DNA of 37,247 bases from Calditrichales bacterium (GTDB lineage Bacteria > Calditrichota > Calditrichia > Calditrichales > J004), in NCBI GenBank assembly GCA_015493745.1, contig WGCN01000083.1, positions 1 through 37,247 of the forward strand, in the 5' to 3' direction. Below are positions 25,017-34,756 of this stretch, piece after piece. The notes below the pieces were generated by a model that saw only the letters and a program-made list of their open reading frames with translations, did not search any database and was not told where the DNA came from. A program made the translations under genes and the position numbers. Every line of letters begins with the position of its first letter. Position 1 is the first letter of the stretch.

Positions 25017-26126
25017 TCAGGGCCAAATATTCTTTTCTTTTAAAAGCTGCAAAATATCATCAACGATGATCTCCGCCGCAGCCGGATCGCCCAAAAGGGC
25101 CATGTTTTTTTTATATGTTTCCACCAGGCCATCGTCCTCCAGCCAACGTGTTATCTCCACTTTCAGCTTTTCATTCAGTTGGTTGTCATCCTTCAACAGC
25201 CGCGCCGCACCCTTACGCTCCATCGCCCGGGCATTTTTGGTCTGATGATCTCCCGCCGCGCTGCCCAAGGGTATCAGAATAGCGGGCAGGGCGGCAATAG
25301 CCAGCTCGGCCAGGCTCATGGCTCCGGCCCGGCACACGGCAAAATCCGCCGCCGCGTAAGCCGGCCACATATCCTCGATAAAGGGCCGGATATGCACATG
25401 CGCTTTATTCTTAAACTCCGGCGCATATTGTTCATATTGTCTTTTTCCCGTCTGCCAGAAAAGCTGAACATCTTGCAGCTCCGTCTCCCTTAGCCAATGG
25501 GCCACGGCCCGGTTGATGCTGCCCGCCCCCAGGCTGCCGCCAAATACCAGCAGCGTCTTTTTCCGCGGATGCAGGCCCAGTTTTTGGCGGGCTTCCACGG
25601 CGGATATCTTTTTTTCCGGCACGGCAACGGGATTGGCCACGATCCGGCAATTGGCCCCGGACATAAAAACGGCCGCCTCCTCATAGGCGCAATAGACCTT
25701 TTCCACCTTTTGGGCCAGCAAACGCGTGGTTACCCCCGGATAGCTGTTCTGTTCCTGTATAAGGGACGGAATACCGCTCTTCAACGCTGCTTTCAACACC
25801 GGGCCCATCACATAACCACCGCTGCCGATAACCACATGGGGCCGGAACTGTTTTAAGGCCGCCCGGCTCATACGCAGGGATTGCCATAAGCGGTAAGGGA
25901 AAGACAGATTCGCCACCGTCAGCCGGCGTTGAAAACCACGCACAGGCAATGTATGCAGGGCATATCCCCACCGGGGAACCTTTTCACTTTCGATTCCGCG
26001 ACCGGTACCAAAGAACAGAGCTTCGCAGGAAACTTTTTTTTCAAAGACCTTCAACAGGTTATAGGCCGGGTACAAATGCCCCGCCGTACCTCCGCCGGCA
26101 AATGCCAGACGCAATTTTTCACTCAT
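25017..26126 (-). CDS. murG: Lipid II-forming N-acetylglucosaminyltransferase MurG
   Basis: A 369-residue GT28 glycosyltransferase at the inner face of the membrane, transferring GlcNAc to lipid I. Signature segments are FAGGGTAGHLYPAYNLL (about 9-25, first G-loop), VIGSGGYVMGPVLKAA (second G-loop), QEQNSYPGVTTRLLA, LLVFGGSLGAGSINRAV (third G-loop) and CRAGAMSLAELAIAALPAILIPLGSAAGDHQ in pieces: CRAGAMSLAELA and PLGSAAGDHQTKNA. All are intact. Its start abuts the ftsW stop directly. Confidence 0.97.
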   Translation of the reverse strand: MSEKLRLAFAGGGTAGHLYPAYNLLKVFEKKVSCEALFFGTGRGIESEKVPRWGYALHTLPVRGFQRRLTVANLSFPYRLWQSLRMSRAALKQFRPHVVIGSGGYVMGPVLKAALKSGIPSLIQEQNSYPGVTTRLLAQKVEKVYCAYEEAAVFMSGANCRIVANPVAVPEKKISAVEARQKLGLHPRKKTLLVFGGSLGAGSINRAVAHWLRETELQDVQLFWQTGKRQYEQYAPEFKNKAHVHIRPFIEDMWPAYAAADFAVCRAGAMSLAELAIAALPAILIPLGSAAGDHQTKNARAMERKGAARLLKDDNQLNEKLKVEITRWLEDDGLVETYKKNMALLGDPAAAEIIVDDILQLLKEKNIWP

Positions 26127-27314
26127 CTACCTCACCAGGCTCCGGTTTAGGCGTTCCCGCTGGAGAGGATAGCTGTTTTCATTTTTTGATAAGCCCGCCT
26201 TTGTTTCCACGCTGCGGCTTATGGAGAGCAATATGCCAACATTTACTCCCATGAATACCATATGGGACCCCCCATAGCTGATAAAGGGCATCGGGATACC
26301 GGTTGCCGGTACCACACCGGATACCACGGCGATATTCATAAAAGCATACAGTACCACGTTCAGCGTCAGGCCAAAGGCCAAAAACTGGCTAAAAGTATCG
26401 GGCGCCTTGCGGGCAATGCGCAAACCGCGGTACAAAATCAGAACAAAGGCCCCCAAAAGCAGCGAAGCTCCGATCAGCCCCAGTTCCTCGGAAATAATGG
26501 AAAAAATAAAATCGGTATGGGCGTCCGGTAAAAAAAGAAGTTTTTGCTTACTCTCCCCGAACCCCAGTCCGCTGAAACCACCGCTGCCAATGGCCACAAT
26601 GGATTGACGCACCTGATAGGATGTGGAAAGCGGATCACTCAGACCATGCAGCCAGTTTTCGATTCTCTGCAACTGATAGGGACGCAGACTCAGATAAATG
26701 GCTCCCAGGGGCACCGCCGGCAGGATGGTGGCCAGCAGATAGCTCAGCCTGAAACGGCTGACAAAAACCATCATCAGGGTGATGGTGGCCAAAAGCAGGG
26801 CCGTACCCAGATCGGGTTGTATCATGATCAGCAACATTGTACCCCCCAGCACCAGGAACATGGGCAAAGCCGTTTCCCTGTAACCGCCTTGAGACAGATC
26901 CTTGTGGCTGAGCCAGTAGGAAAAAAATAAAATAACCGCCAGCTTGCTTAATTCCGAAACCTGAAAATTGGCAAAGCCGAGTTTGAGCCAGCGGTGGGCC
27001 CCTTTTATCTCATCGGTCACCAATAAGACCACTATGAGCAGGACAAAGGAAAGGATATTGAGCGCCACGATGCGGTACGGCGTTCGAAAATGGCGTAACG
27101 GGAGGCGCGATATAAGCAGCAGTGCCCCTATGGAGAAAGAGGCCCAGAGCATCTGCTTGTTAAAAAAGTAAGTGGGCGGCTGGGGTATCTTCATGTTCTG
27201 GGCAAAAATGGTGCTGGCGGAATAAACCATCAGCGGGCCGGCCAGGGTCAACAGAATAACCGTAGAGGCCAGAACAAGATCGACTTTGTTTTGTTGCTTC
27301 ATCTTATAAACCAT
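26127..27314 (-). CDS. ftsW: Septal peptidoglycan polymerase FtsW (SEDS family)
   Basis: A 395-residue polytopic membrane protein with about ten hydrophobic segments, the glycosyltransferase that works with the FtsI transpeptidase. SEDS hallmarks are WLKLGFANFQVSELSKLA (extracellular/TM4 region), MIQPDLGTALLL, and the C-terminal TGIPMPFISYGGSHM. The first ATG (27314) overlaps the murD stop; an in-frame ATG at 27302 directly after that stop is an equally good start. Neither has a strong ribosome site, so coupling to murD translation is likely. Confidence 0.95.
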   Translation of the reverse strand: MVYKMKQQNKVDLVLASTVILLTLAGPLMVYSASTIFAQNMKIPQPPTYFFNKQMLWASFSIGALLLISRLPLRHFRTPYRIVALNILSFVLLIVVLLVTDEIKGAHRWLKLGFANFQVSELSKLAVILFFSYWLSHKDLSQGGYRETALPMFLVLGGTMLLIMIQPDLGTALLLATITLMMVFVSRFRLSYLLATILPAVPLGAIYLSLRPYQLQRIENWLHGLSDPLSTSYQVRQSIVAIGSGGFSGLGFGESKQKLLFLPDAHTDFIFSIISEELGLIGASLLLGAFVLILYRGLRIARKAPDTFSQFLAFGLTLNVVLYAFMNIAVVSGVVPATGIPMPFISYGGSHMVFMGVNVGILLSISRSVETKAGLSKNENSYPLQRERLNRSLVR

Positions 27315-28629
27315 TCACTATTTGTTTAAACAGGCGTCCGCGCTGTTCATAGTCCTTAAACATATCAAAACTGGCACAAGCGGGGGAAAGCAATACCACA
27401 TCGCCGGCGGAAGCCTGTTCACGGGCCGTCTTCACCGCTTCTGCCATCGTACCGGCCCGCGTAACCGGCGCCAGCCCCTGCCAGCTGGCTGCCATCTTCT
27501 CCGCGGCCATGCCTATCAGCACCAGCGCCTTGACATGTTCCCGGATCAAATTGTTGATACGGGTAAAGGTACTGCCTTTGTCCTGACCGCCGGCAATGAG
27601 TACCACGGGTTTGTCAAAACTTTGCAAGGCCCAGGAGAGGGACTCCAGCGTGGTGGCTTTACTGTCATTCACATATAAAACCCCGTCGAGCTCACGTACC
27701 TTTTCCAGACGGTGCTCCAGGCCGGAAAAAGTTTTCAGTACCCTTACGATATCTTCGCGGCTTACCCCCGCTTCAGTGGCGGCCAGAGCCGCGGCCAGGG
27801 CGTTCATATAGTTATGCAATCCGTTCAGGGCCATATCGGCGGTGTCAATCAGTTTCGATCCCCGCAGAAAAAGCGCCCCGTCACGATAAAAAGCATCGCT
27901 TTCCTTTTTGAGGGAAAAACCGGCCTGGCGCGCGCCATGCTGCTCCACCCGGCGGCACAGCGGGTCATCATCAGCATTGTAGACGATCAACTCTTTGTCG
28001 GTCAGATTAAGAGTTATGCGCCATTTGGCCTCCTGATAGGCCTCATAGGAGCTGTAACGGTTGAGATGGTTGGGCGAAAAGTTCAGCACAACCGCCACAT
28101 CCGGTTTAAAGGCGTCGATGGTTTCCAGTTGGAAACTGGAAAGTTCCACAACGGCCCAATGCTCCGGCGCGCTCCGTTCCACATGATCGCTAAAGGCGGA
28201 ACCGATATTCCCGGCAACAATGGCAGCGGGATCACTTTGTCGCAACATCTCGCCGATCAGGCTGGTGGTAGTCGTTTTACCATTGGAGCCGGTAACACCG
28301 ATAAGCGGAGAGCGGTTAAACCAGGAGGCCGCTTCTATTTCCGAATAGACGGCGATGTTACTCCGGGCCGCCGTTTGCACCACATGGGAGGCATAGGGTA
28401 TTCCCGGGCTGAGAATGATGGCATCCGACTGAAACACCCGACCGCTGTGGCGGCCGAACTCATACTCGATCCCGGCCTGCTCTAATATTTTTATCTCCGC
28501 CGCCTTTTCGCCGGCGGCCGCCATATCACTGACAAAGACCAGCGCCCCGCGCTCCCGGAGCATCCGGGCGGCGGCGATGCCGCTGCGGGCGGCCCCCAGT
28601 ACCGTGATATGTTTTTCTCTTACATCCAT
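27304..28629 (-). CDS. murD: UDP-N-acetylmuramoylalanine--D-glutamate ligase
   Basis: A 441-residue cytoplasmic ligase adding D-Glu. The N-terminal domain starts VLGAARSGIAAARML (10-24). The ATP loop is GVTGSNGKTTTTS (111-123), followed by ELSSFQLETI and the NFSPNHLNRY segment that binds Mg2+ and substrate. C-terminal NDSKATTLESLSWAL and LIAGGQDKGSTF are MurD-specific. It is full length. It lies 53 bp after mraY, the widest gap among the mur genes, and overlaps the ftsW start. Confidence 0.96.
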   Translation of the reverse strand: MDVREKHITVLGAARSGIAAARMLRERGALVFVSDMAAAGEKAAEIKILEQAGIEYEFGRHSGRVFQSDAIILSPGIPYASHVVQTAARSNIAVYSEIEAASWFNRSPLIGVTGSNGKTTTTSLIGEMLRQSDPAAIVAGNIGSAFSDHVERSAPEHWAVVELSSFQLETIDAFKPDVAVVLNFSPNHLNRYSSYEAYQEAKWRITLNLTDKELIVYNADDDPLCRRVEQHGARQAGFSLKKESDAFYRDGALFLRGSKLIDTADMALNGLHNYMNALAAALAATEAGVSREDIVRVLKTFSGLEHRLEKVRELDGVLYVNDSKATTLESLSWALQSFDKPVVLIAGGQDKGSTFTRINNLIREHVKALVLIGMAAEKMAASWQGLAPVTRAGTMAEAVKTAREQASAGDVVLLSPACASFDMFKDYEQRGRLFKQIVNGL

Positions 28630-28682
28630 CGTTTTCTCCGGCCCGCCTTTTCAGGAGCCAGGCCATACTCTCCCGTGATAAA

Positions 28683-29786
28683 CTATTGCGTTTTAAAGGT
28701 GGAAAGACTCAACAGGGCCAACAGGATACCCACGATCAAAAAACGAAACACCACCTTCACCTCATGCCAGCCGGCCAGCTCAAAATGGTGATGCAGCGGG
28801 GCCATCTTAAACACCCGCCGGCCTTCACCGTATTTCTTTTTGGTGTATTTAAAATATCCCGTCTGAATAATGACCGACAGGGCCTCGGCGATAAATATCC
28901 CGGCGATCATCAGCAGCAACAGCTCCTTTTTCAACAATACCGCCACCGTGCCCAGGGCGCTTCCCAGGGCCAGGGAACCCGTGTCGCCCATAAATACCTG
29001 CGCCGGATAGGCATTGTACCACAAAAAGCCGATCGAGGCCCCGAAAACGGCCATGCAAAAAATGACCAGTTCCTCGCTGCCCGGCAGATAAATCACATTC
29101 AGGTAGTTGCTGAAATTGACATTACTGGTCACATAGGCAATACCGGCCAGGGCGATAAAGGCAATGGCGGAAAGACCGGCAGCCAGGCCGTCGAGACCAT
29201 CCGTCAGATTCACGGCATTGGATGAACCGGTGACCACAAAAATCACAAAAGGGATATACCAGTAACCCAAATCCAGCTCCCAGTTCTTAAAAAAGGGGAT
29301 ACTGGTATTGGAATGTATGCCGTCAAAAAAGGGATGAAACACCAACACCAGCGCCAGCATCAGCCCCAGGGTAATCTGCCCGATCAGCTTATAGCGTCCG
29401 ATCAGCCCCTTTTTCATTTTCAGGATCGACTTTAAATAGTCATCCGCAAAACCGATGATGCCCATGCTCAGCGTGGCCAGAAAGGCCAGCAGCAGGTACA
29501 TATTGGCCACATCCGCCCAAAGCAGGGTTCCCGAAATAATGGCCAGCAGGATGATCAGGCCGCCCATGGTGGGTGTACCCTTTTTCGCCTGATGACTTTT
29601 CGGCCCGTTGGTGCGGATCTCCTCGCCGATTTGCCGGTTGCGCAAGGCATTGATGATTTTCGGACCCAGCCACAGGGCAAAAAACAGCGCCGTCACCGCG
29701 GACAGGGTGGCCCGTACCGTGATATAACGGAACACATTAAATCCGAAAAAAACATCTTTAAACTGATATAAAAATTCTGCCAGCAT
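28683..29786 (-). CDS. mraY: Phospho-N-acetylmuramoyl-pentapeptide-transferase
   Basis: A 367-residue membrane enzyme with about ten helices that makes lipid I from UDP-MurNAc-pentapeptide and undecaprenyl phosphate. Catalytic motifs are present: DDYLK (115-119), NAVNLTDGLDGLAAG (190-204), NAYPAQVFMGDTGSLALG (258-275) and LHHHFE (331-336), the histidine triplet near the active site. KSHQAKKGTPTMGG (63-76) is the family's first cytoplasmic loop. The gene is 27 bp downstream of murF. Confidence 0.97.
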   Translation of the reverse strand: MLAEFLYQFKDVFFGFNVFRYITVRATLSAVTALFFALWLGPKIINALRNRQIGEEIRTNGPKSHQAKKGTPTMGGLIILLAIISGTLLWADVANMYLLLAFLATLSMGIIGFADDYLKSILKMKKGLIGRYKLIGQITLGLMLALVLVFHPFFDGIHSNTSIPFFKNWELDLGYWYIPFVIFVVTGSSNAVNLTDGLDGLAAGLSAIAFIALAGIAYVTSNVNFSNYLNVIYLPGSEELVIFCMAVFGASIGFLWYNAYPAQVFMGDTGSLALGSALGTVAVLLKKELLLLMIAGIFIAEALSVIIQTGYFKYTKKKYGEGRRVFKMAPLHHHFELAGWHEVKVVFRFLIVGILLALLSLSTFKTQ

Positions 29787-29813
29787 AATTTTTCCAGTCA
29801 GACCGGAGCCTGT

Positions 29814-31193
29814 TTATTCCGCCGGTAATCCGGCCAGTACTTTTTCCATCTGTATCCCGCGTGATGCTTTAAGCAGCAGGATATCCCCCGCCTTCATCAT
29901 GGCCGAGGCCTTATGCGCCAGCTCGTGCTGGCTTTTGCACAAGGTGATCGTTTTCAACCCGGCCGGCGGCAACATTTCCGCCGCCCGGCTCATCTTTTCT
30001 CCTAAGATAAAAATATGCCGCGGTCGGTGCTCCAGCGCCTTACGCAGCACACGGACATGCATCTCCTCGCTTTGAACGCCCAATTCATTCATGTCCCCCA
30101 GGGCCATGAACTTTTCCCCCCGTTCCATGCTCATCAGGGTATCCATGGCCAAAAGCATAGAGGCCGGATTGGCGTTGTAGGTGTCGTTCAGGATGATACA
30201 ATCATTCCAGTGAATGACCTGCATCCGTTTTTCAAAAGACTCATACGTGCTCAGGGCGCTGGCTATTTCCTGTTCGCTGAAGCCCAGGTTCAGGGTTACG
30301 GCGGCGGCGGCCAGGGCATTGCGCACATTATGCCAGCCCGGCGCCTTAAGGCTGATGGTGGTGTTTTCATTAAGAATCAACTGCCCGCAGCCCATCTCAT
30401 CCATCCGCCCCAGGCGGCCTTTAACCTGTACCTCCGGCGCCTCAAAGCCGTAAGTTACTTCCCGCACACCCTCCTGATGAAAAGCAGCAATGTAGGGATC
30501 ATCCATATTCTTGTAAATCGTCGCCCCCGCTTTCATATAGCGAAACAGATCCAGCTTTTCCCGGGCCACGCCATCACGATCCTGCAAATACTCCAGATGG
30601 GTATCTCCGACCAGGGTAATCAGGGCATGATTGGGTTCCACGATTTTGCTCAACACACGGATCTCGCCAAACTGATTGGTTCCCAATTCAAACACGGCGG
30701 CCTTGTGCATTTCGTTCATTTCCACCACCGTTAACGGGCAACCGATCTGGTTATTGCGGTTTCCGTGGGTTTTATGCACGGTCATCTTTTGCTGCATAAT
30801 GTGCGCCACCATCTCCTTGGTGGTGGTTTTTCCGTTGGAGCCGGTAATGGCAATCACCGGAATGTTATAGCGCAAACGATGAGCCCTGGCCAGTTCATGA
30901 AGTGCTTTCAGGGTATCGGGCACAATCAGCAAAGGCAGCCGGGCATGAATCTCGCTGCGATAACTGGCGCGGTTCATCACCGAAAAGAGCGCCCCCTTGC
31001 CGGTAACATCCGGTATAAAGGTGTGTCCGTCAAAGTTTTCCCCCTTGATGGCCCAAAACACCTGTTGCGGCTCAATGGTGCGTGAGTCGATGGAAATACC
31101 CTTAATATGACGTATTTTTAGCACCCGGTCGCTTATATTGACAAATTCCGCCTGCTGTAAAGCAAGAAAATCCTTTACGGACACATCAAGCAT
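29814..31193 (-). CDS. murF: UDP-N-acetylmuramoyl-tripeptide--D-alanyl-D-alanine ligase
   Basis: A 459-residue ligase adding the D-Ala-D-Ala dipeptide. The N-terminal domain has GISIDSRTIEPQQVFWAIKG (32-51). The ATP loop is GSNGKTTTKEMV (118-129), then THGNRNNQIGCPLTV, typical of MurF. The C-terminal domain contains NDTYNANPASMLLAMD, the MurF signature, and LGDMNELG. The start overlaps the murE stop by 8 bp. The D-Ala-D-Ala substrate must come from a Ddl encoded outside this window. Confidence 0.96.
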   Translation of the reverse strand: MLDVSVKDFLALQQAEFVNISDRVLKIRHIKGISIDSRTIEPQQVFWAIKGENFDGHTFIPDVTGKGALFSVMNRASYRSEIHARLPLLIVPDTLKALHELARAHRLRYNIPVIAITGSNGKTTTKEMVAHIMQQKMTVHKTHGNRNNQIGCPLTVVEMNEMHKAAVFELGTNQFGEIRVLSKIVEPNHALITLVGDTHLEYLQDRDGVAREKLDLFRYMKAGATIYKNMDDPYIAAFHQEGVREVTYGFEAPEVQVKGRLGRMDEMGCGQLILNENTTISLKAPGWHNVRNALAAAAVTLNLGFSEQEIASALSTYESFEKRMQVIHWNDCIILNDTYNANPASMLLAMDTLMSMERGEKFMALGDMNELGVQSEEMHVRVLRKALEHRPRHIFILGEKMSRAAEMLPPAGLKTITLCKSQHELAHKASAMMKAGDILLLKASRGIQMEKVLAGLPAE

Positions 31194-32652
31194 GGAGATC
31201 GGCTTCCTTTATTATGGCCACTTCATCGAAGGGCACTTTTTCCTTACCAATGATCTGATAGTTTTCATGTCCCTTGCCGGCAACAAGCAGCACATCGCCG
31301 CTCACGGCATTTTTAACGACATGGGTAATGGCTTCTTTTCTGTCCCTTATCACTTCGATCTTTTCTTTTTGTTCAAACCCGGCCATGATATCGGTAATGA
31401 TGCGCCGCGGGTCTTCCGTGCGGGGATTGTCATCGGTCACCACCGTTAAATCGGCCTGCCGTTCCGCGACCCGGGCCATCAGGGGCCGTTTACCACGGTC
31501 ACGGTCACCGCCACAGCCAAAAACCACCCACAAGCGGTTACGGGTAATTTCCCGGGCTGCCTGCAAGGCTTTTTCCAGAGCGTCCGGAGTATGGGCATAA
31601 TCGATCAGCGCGGTGGCCCCGGATTTCAGGGGATAACTCTCCAGCCTGCCGGGAATGGCTTTTTGCCGGGCCATGGCTCTTTGCAGCGTCCCGACCGGTA
31701 TGCCGAGGGCCACACCGGCGGCCAGGGCGGCGTTTACATTTTCCACATTAAAACCACCCACCAGCATGGAATGGACATCAAATTCATCTCCCCGCACTGC
31801 GATACGCATATCGATGCCCCGGGCACTGAGTTCGGCGCGTACCAGCCGTACATCGGCATCCTCCCGGCGACCAAAACCCCATTTCTCCTTACTGAAACCG
31901 TTCCACAGTTTTTCTCCCCAACGGTCATCACGGTTGATCACGGCCCGGCCATCCGGCTTTAACTGCTGAAACAGGGCCTGCTTATGATGAAAATAATCCT
32001 CCATATCGGGATGAAAATCCAGATGATCGCGGCTGAGATTGGTAAACAGCGCCAGATCAAATTTTAAACCGGCCACACGCTTAAGGGCCATGGCATGGGA
32101 GGAAACCTCCAAAACCACGGCACGGTTACCTTGCCGTTGCATCCCGGCCAGCATGGCATACAGATCTATCGCTTCCGGCGTGGTGTTCCAGGCGTCAATG
32201 CGTTTTTGGCCAATCCAGTAAGCAATCGTTCCCGAAAGACCGCAGGACACGCCGTGCGCTTCCAACAGGCCGCGTATCAGAAAACTGACGCTGGTTTTTC
32301 CGTTGGTACCGGTTACGGCAATGAGTTGCAGCTTTTCCAGCGCCTCCCGGTGCCAGGCATAGGCCGCCAGGGCCATGGCTTCCCGGCTGTCGGCCACCTT
32401 AATCTGCGGCAGATCCAGGGCCGGGTTTACATGCTGCACCACGGCAGCCACGGCGCCTTTTTCCCCGGCCTGCGGCAAATAGCGGTGGCCGTCGCTTTCA
32501 AAACCCTCGATGGCAAAGAACAAATCTCCCGGCTTTATCTTGCGGGAATCATACTGCAAGCCGGTTACGGTCATCTTTTGTACCGCGGCGGACAAAGGCT
32601 CCGCCGGGGTTACCAGTTCACTTATTGGTTTCGTTTTCATCTTTTCCGTCAC
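31186..32652 (-). CDS. murE: UDP-N-acetylmuramoyl-tripeptide synthetase MurE, predicted meso-diaminopimelate-adding
   Basis: A 488-residue ligase adding the third stem residue. The UDP-binding domain has GLQYDSRKIKPGDLFFAIEG (31-50). The ATP loop is GTNGKTSVSFL (115-125). The carbamylated lysine is probably Lys224 (YFHHKQALF). TDDNPRTEDP contains DNPR (408-411), the motif that recognises meso-diaminopimelate; lysine-adding MurE has a different sequence here. VFGCGGDRDRGKRP (377-390) is the usual C-terminal block. The prediction is direct cross-linked mDAP peptidoglycan as in most diderms. It lies 34 bp after ftsI. Confidence 0.96.
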   Translation of the reverse strand: MTEKMKTKPISELVTPAEPLSAAVQKMTVTGLQYDSRKIKPGDLFFAIEGFESDGHRYLPQAGEKGAVAAVVQHVNPALDLPQIKVADSREAMALAAYAWHREALEKLQLIAVTGTNGKTSVSFLIRGLLEAHGVSCGLSGTIAYWIGQKRIDAWNTTPEAIDLYAMLAGMQRQGNRAVVLEVSSHAMALKRVAGLKFDLALFTNLSRDHLDFHPDMEDYFHHKQALFQQLKPDGRAVINRDDRWGEKLWNGFSKEKWGFGRREDADVRLVRAELSARGIDMRIAVRGDEFDVHSMLVGGFNVENVNAALAAGVALGIPVGTLQRAMARQKAIPGRLESYPLKSGATALIDYAHTPDALEKALQAAREITRNRLWVVFGCGGDRDRGKRPLMARVAERQADLTVVTDDNPRTEDPRRIITDIMAGFEQKEKIEVIRDRKEAITHVVKNAVSGDVLLVAGKGHENYQIIGKEKVPFDEVAIIKEADLHA

Positions 32653-32686
32653 AATCTGAAATCCGGAAACGGCGCACCGTCCCGGT

Positions 32687-34756
32687 CTATTTTAAAAACA
32701 GTTTCAGAGCCATGCGGCCCTGTATGCGGGTGCCGGGCGCCAGAGATTGTTTGTACACGCGGCCACTCCCCTGCAATATCACCTTAACGCGGCTTAAGTC
32801 CAGACGGGACAGGGCCTGGCGCAAGGTCAGGTTTCTCAGATCGGGCAAACGCTCCATGGCGGCTTCCGCCTTCACGGCCATAATCCGGGCTTCCTCGTCA
32901 TCAAGGGAGACCGTTTTCACCAGAGACCCGCCGCCCTCTATCTCTACATCGTAATCATGTTGTTCCAGCAGCTCCAATGCCGCCTGCAGCGGCCAGCCGT
33001 TCATATCGGGCAAGGTGTTGACCTTGCGGGCCAGTACCACATCCCCCGTTTCCACCGGCCTTTTTTGGTCGATGTTCTTAAGATCAAAATGAATGATCTG
33101 GTTAAGAATGCGGGCAAAAACCGGCCCGGCGGCATCGCCGCCATAATAGTGTTTTTTCGGCTCATCAAAAAAGACGGCACAGATATAGCGCGGCCGGTCA
33201 TACGGGGCAAAGCCGATAAACGAAGCCACATACCGGCCCGGGTCGTACCGCTTTGTCTTACGGTTGAATTTTTGAGCCGTACCGGTTTTACCGCCGGCCT
33301 CTACATTTCTCAGGGCGGCCTTGGTGCCGGTACCACGCTTGATCACCCCGCGCATAAAATCCTTCAAAAGCTCGCTCACCTCGGCGGAGATAACCTGCCG
33401 GATCTCTTCCGTTTCCGTTTTTTCCACCCACTCTCCCCCGGGACCGCGGATACCGGCCACCACAAAAGGGCGATAAAGATGTCCGCCGTTGACCAGGGCG
33501 GCAAAAGCACTGGTGATCTGCAAGGCGGTTACGGAGACCTCCTGTCCGATGGAGATGGAAGCTTTGGAAAGCCCCGACCATGTGCCGGGTTGCGCCAGGG
33601 AACCGCTGGTTTCACCCAACAGCCCCGAGCCTGTCTTTTGCCCGAAACCAAAGCTGCGCAGATAGCGGAAAAAGGTGTTGGGCGCCAGCTTATTCGCCAG
33701 CTCAATCATTCCGATATTGGAAGACTTCTCGATCACCTTGCGGAAACTAAGCCAGCCATGTTTTTTGGTATCGCGAATGACATGGTTGTGTATTTCCAGT
33801 TTTCCATTCCGGCAAAAAACAATATCCTGCGGTTTGTGCAAGCGTTCCTGCAGGATAGCCGCCGAGGTAAACATTTTCATGGTGGAACCCGGCTCAAAGG
33901 CATCGGTGACGGCACGGTTGCGCTTATGGAACTCGTCGGAGCCTCCCGGTTTATTCGGATCAAACCCGGGAGCGTTGGCCATGGCCAGTATCTGACCGTT
34001 ATTCGGGTCGAGAACGATGGCCACCCCGGACCTGGCCCGGGTGCGACGGAGACCTTCATCCAGGGCATTTTCCACAATGGTCTGGATATCCTTGTCGATG
34101 GTCAGCACCAGATCGTTCCCCGGCCGCGGCTTAATCAGCGGCTCATCAATATTATAGGAGACGAAGCGCCGGGCGTTGTATTGCAGTTGTGCCTGACCGT
34201 CGCGCCCGGTAAGCGCCTCTTTGTACTGCAACTCCAGCCCGGCCAATCCGCGGTTATCGGGATCCGTAAAACCCAATAGCTGGGCCGCGTATGTCCCGAA
34301 GGGGTAATAACGGCCAAAAGACTTTATCTTGATAAAGCCTTTATCGGAAATTTTAAGCAGACTGCCGGCGGTCTCCAGGGGCACGCGCCGGTCAAGGTAG
34401 ACAAAGTGGTTTTTCATGGCCAGACGCCGCCGGTAGTAGGACTCCTGGCGACCAAGCCGCACGGCCAGCTGGCGCGCCAGGGCGGATCGGTTTTCCACCC
34501 GCAGGGGATCGGCGGCAAAATCATAATACATCACGCTGGTGGCCAGCTTGTCGCCGTCACGATCGTAAATGGTACCGCGACGGGCCTTTAGCGGGATTTT
34601 TTTATAATATTGCTTGTAGGCATATTGACTGAAGCGATCATGCTCCAGTACCTGAAAGCGAAACAGGGTGAGCTGCAAGACAAACCAGAAACCGACCAGA
34701 AAGAGCGCCACAAGGCCGAAACGGCCACGATGGAATGGTGATTTTGGTTGTGTCAT
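32687..34756 (-). CDS. ftsI: Septal peptidoglycan transpeptidase (FtsI/PBP3-like) with C-terminal PASTA sequence
   Basis: A 689-residue class B penicillin-binding protein with one N-terminal transmembrane helix (about 13-33). The dimerisation (pedestal) domain includes ARRGTIYDRDGDKLA (58-72). The transpeptidase domain holds Ser291-Thr-Met-Lys294 (acylation SxxK), SSN (345-347) and KTGTAQ (490-495). The tail has a partial PASTA-like repeat (582-612, LPDMNGWPLQAALELLEQ) and a fuller one (637-689, LPDLRNLTLRQALSRLD), as in SpoVD/PBP2x and in FCB-group FtsI proteins; E. coli FtsI lacks them. Its start overlaps the ftsL stop by 4 bp. Confidence 0.95.
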   Translation of the reverse strand: MTQPKSPFHRGRFGLVALFLVGFWFVLQLTLFRFQVLEHDRFSQYAYKQYYKKIPLKARRGTIYDRDGDKLATSVMYYDFAADPLRVENRSALARQLAVRLGRQESYYRRRLAMKNHFVYLDRRVPLETAGSLLKISDKGFIKIKSFGRYYPFGTYAAQLLGFTDPDNRGLAGLELQYKEALTGRDGQAQLQYNARRFVSYNIDEPLIKPRPGNDLVLTIDKDIQTIVENALDEGLRRTRARSGVAIVLDPNNGQILAMANAPGFDPNKPGGSDEFHKRNRAVTDAFEPGSTMKMFTSAAILQERLHKPQDIVFCRNGKLEIHNHVIRDTKKHGWLSFRKVIEKSSNIGMIELANKLAPNTFFRYLRSFGFGQKTGSGLLGETSGSLAQPGTWSGLSKASISIGQEVSVTALQITSAFAALVNGGHLYRPFVVAGIRGPGGEWVEKTETEEIRQVISAEVSELLKDFMRGVIKRGTGTKAALRNVEAGGKTGTAQKFNRKTKRYDPGRYVASFIGFAPYDRPRYICAVFFDEPKKHYYGGDAAGPVFARILNQIIHFDLKNIDQKRPVETGDVVLARKVNTLPDMNGWPLQAALELLEQHDYDVEIEGGGSLVKTVSLDDEEARIMAVKAEAAMERLPDLRNLTLRQALSRLDLSRVKVILQGSGRVYKQSLAPGTRIQGRMALKLFLK

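Noticed and set aside
32957..34279. Long plus-strand open frame of 440 codons
   Set aside because: It lies wholly opposite ftsI, has low-complexity His/Gly/Gln-rich translation, no family signature and no ribosome site; it is a shadow of ftsI codon usage.
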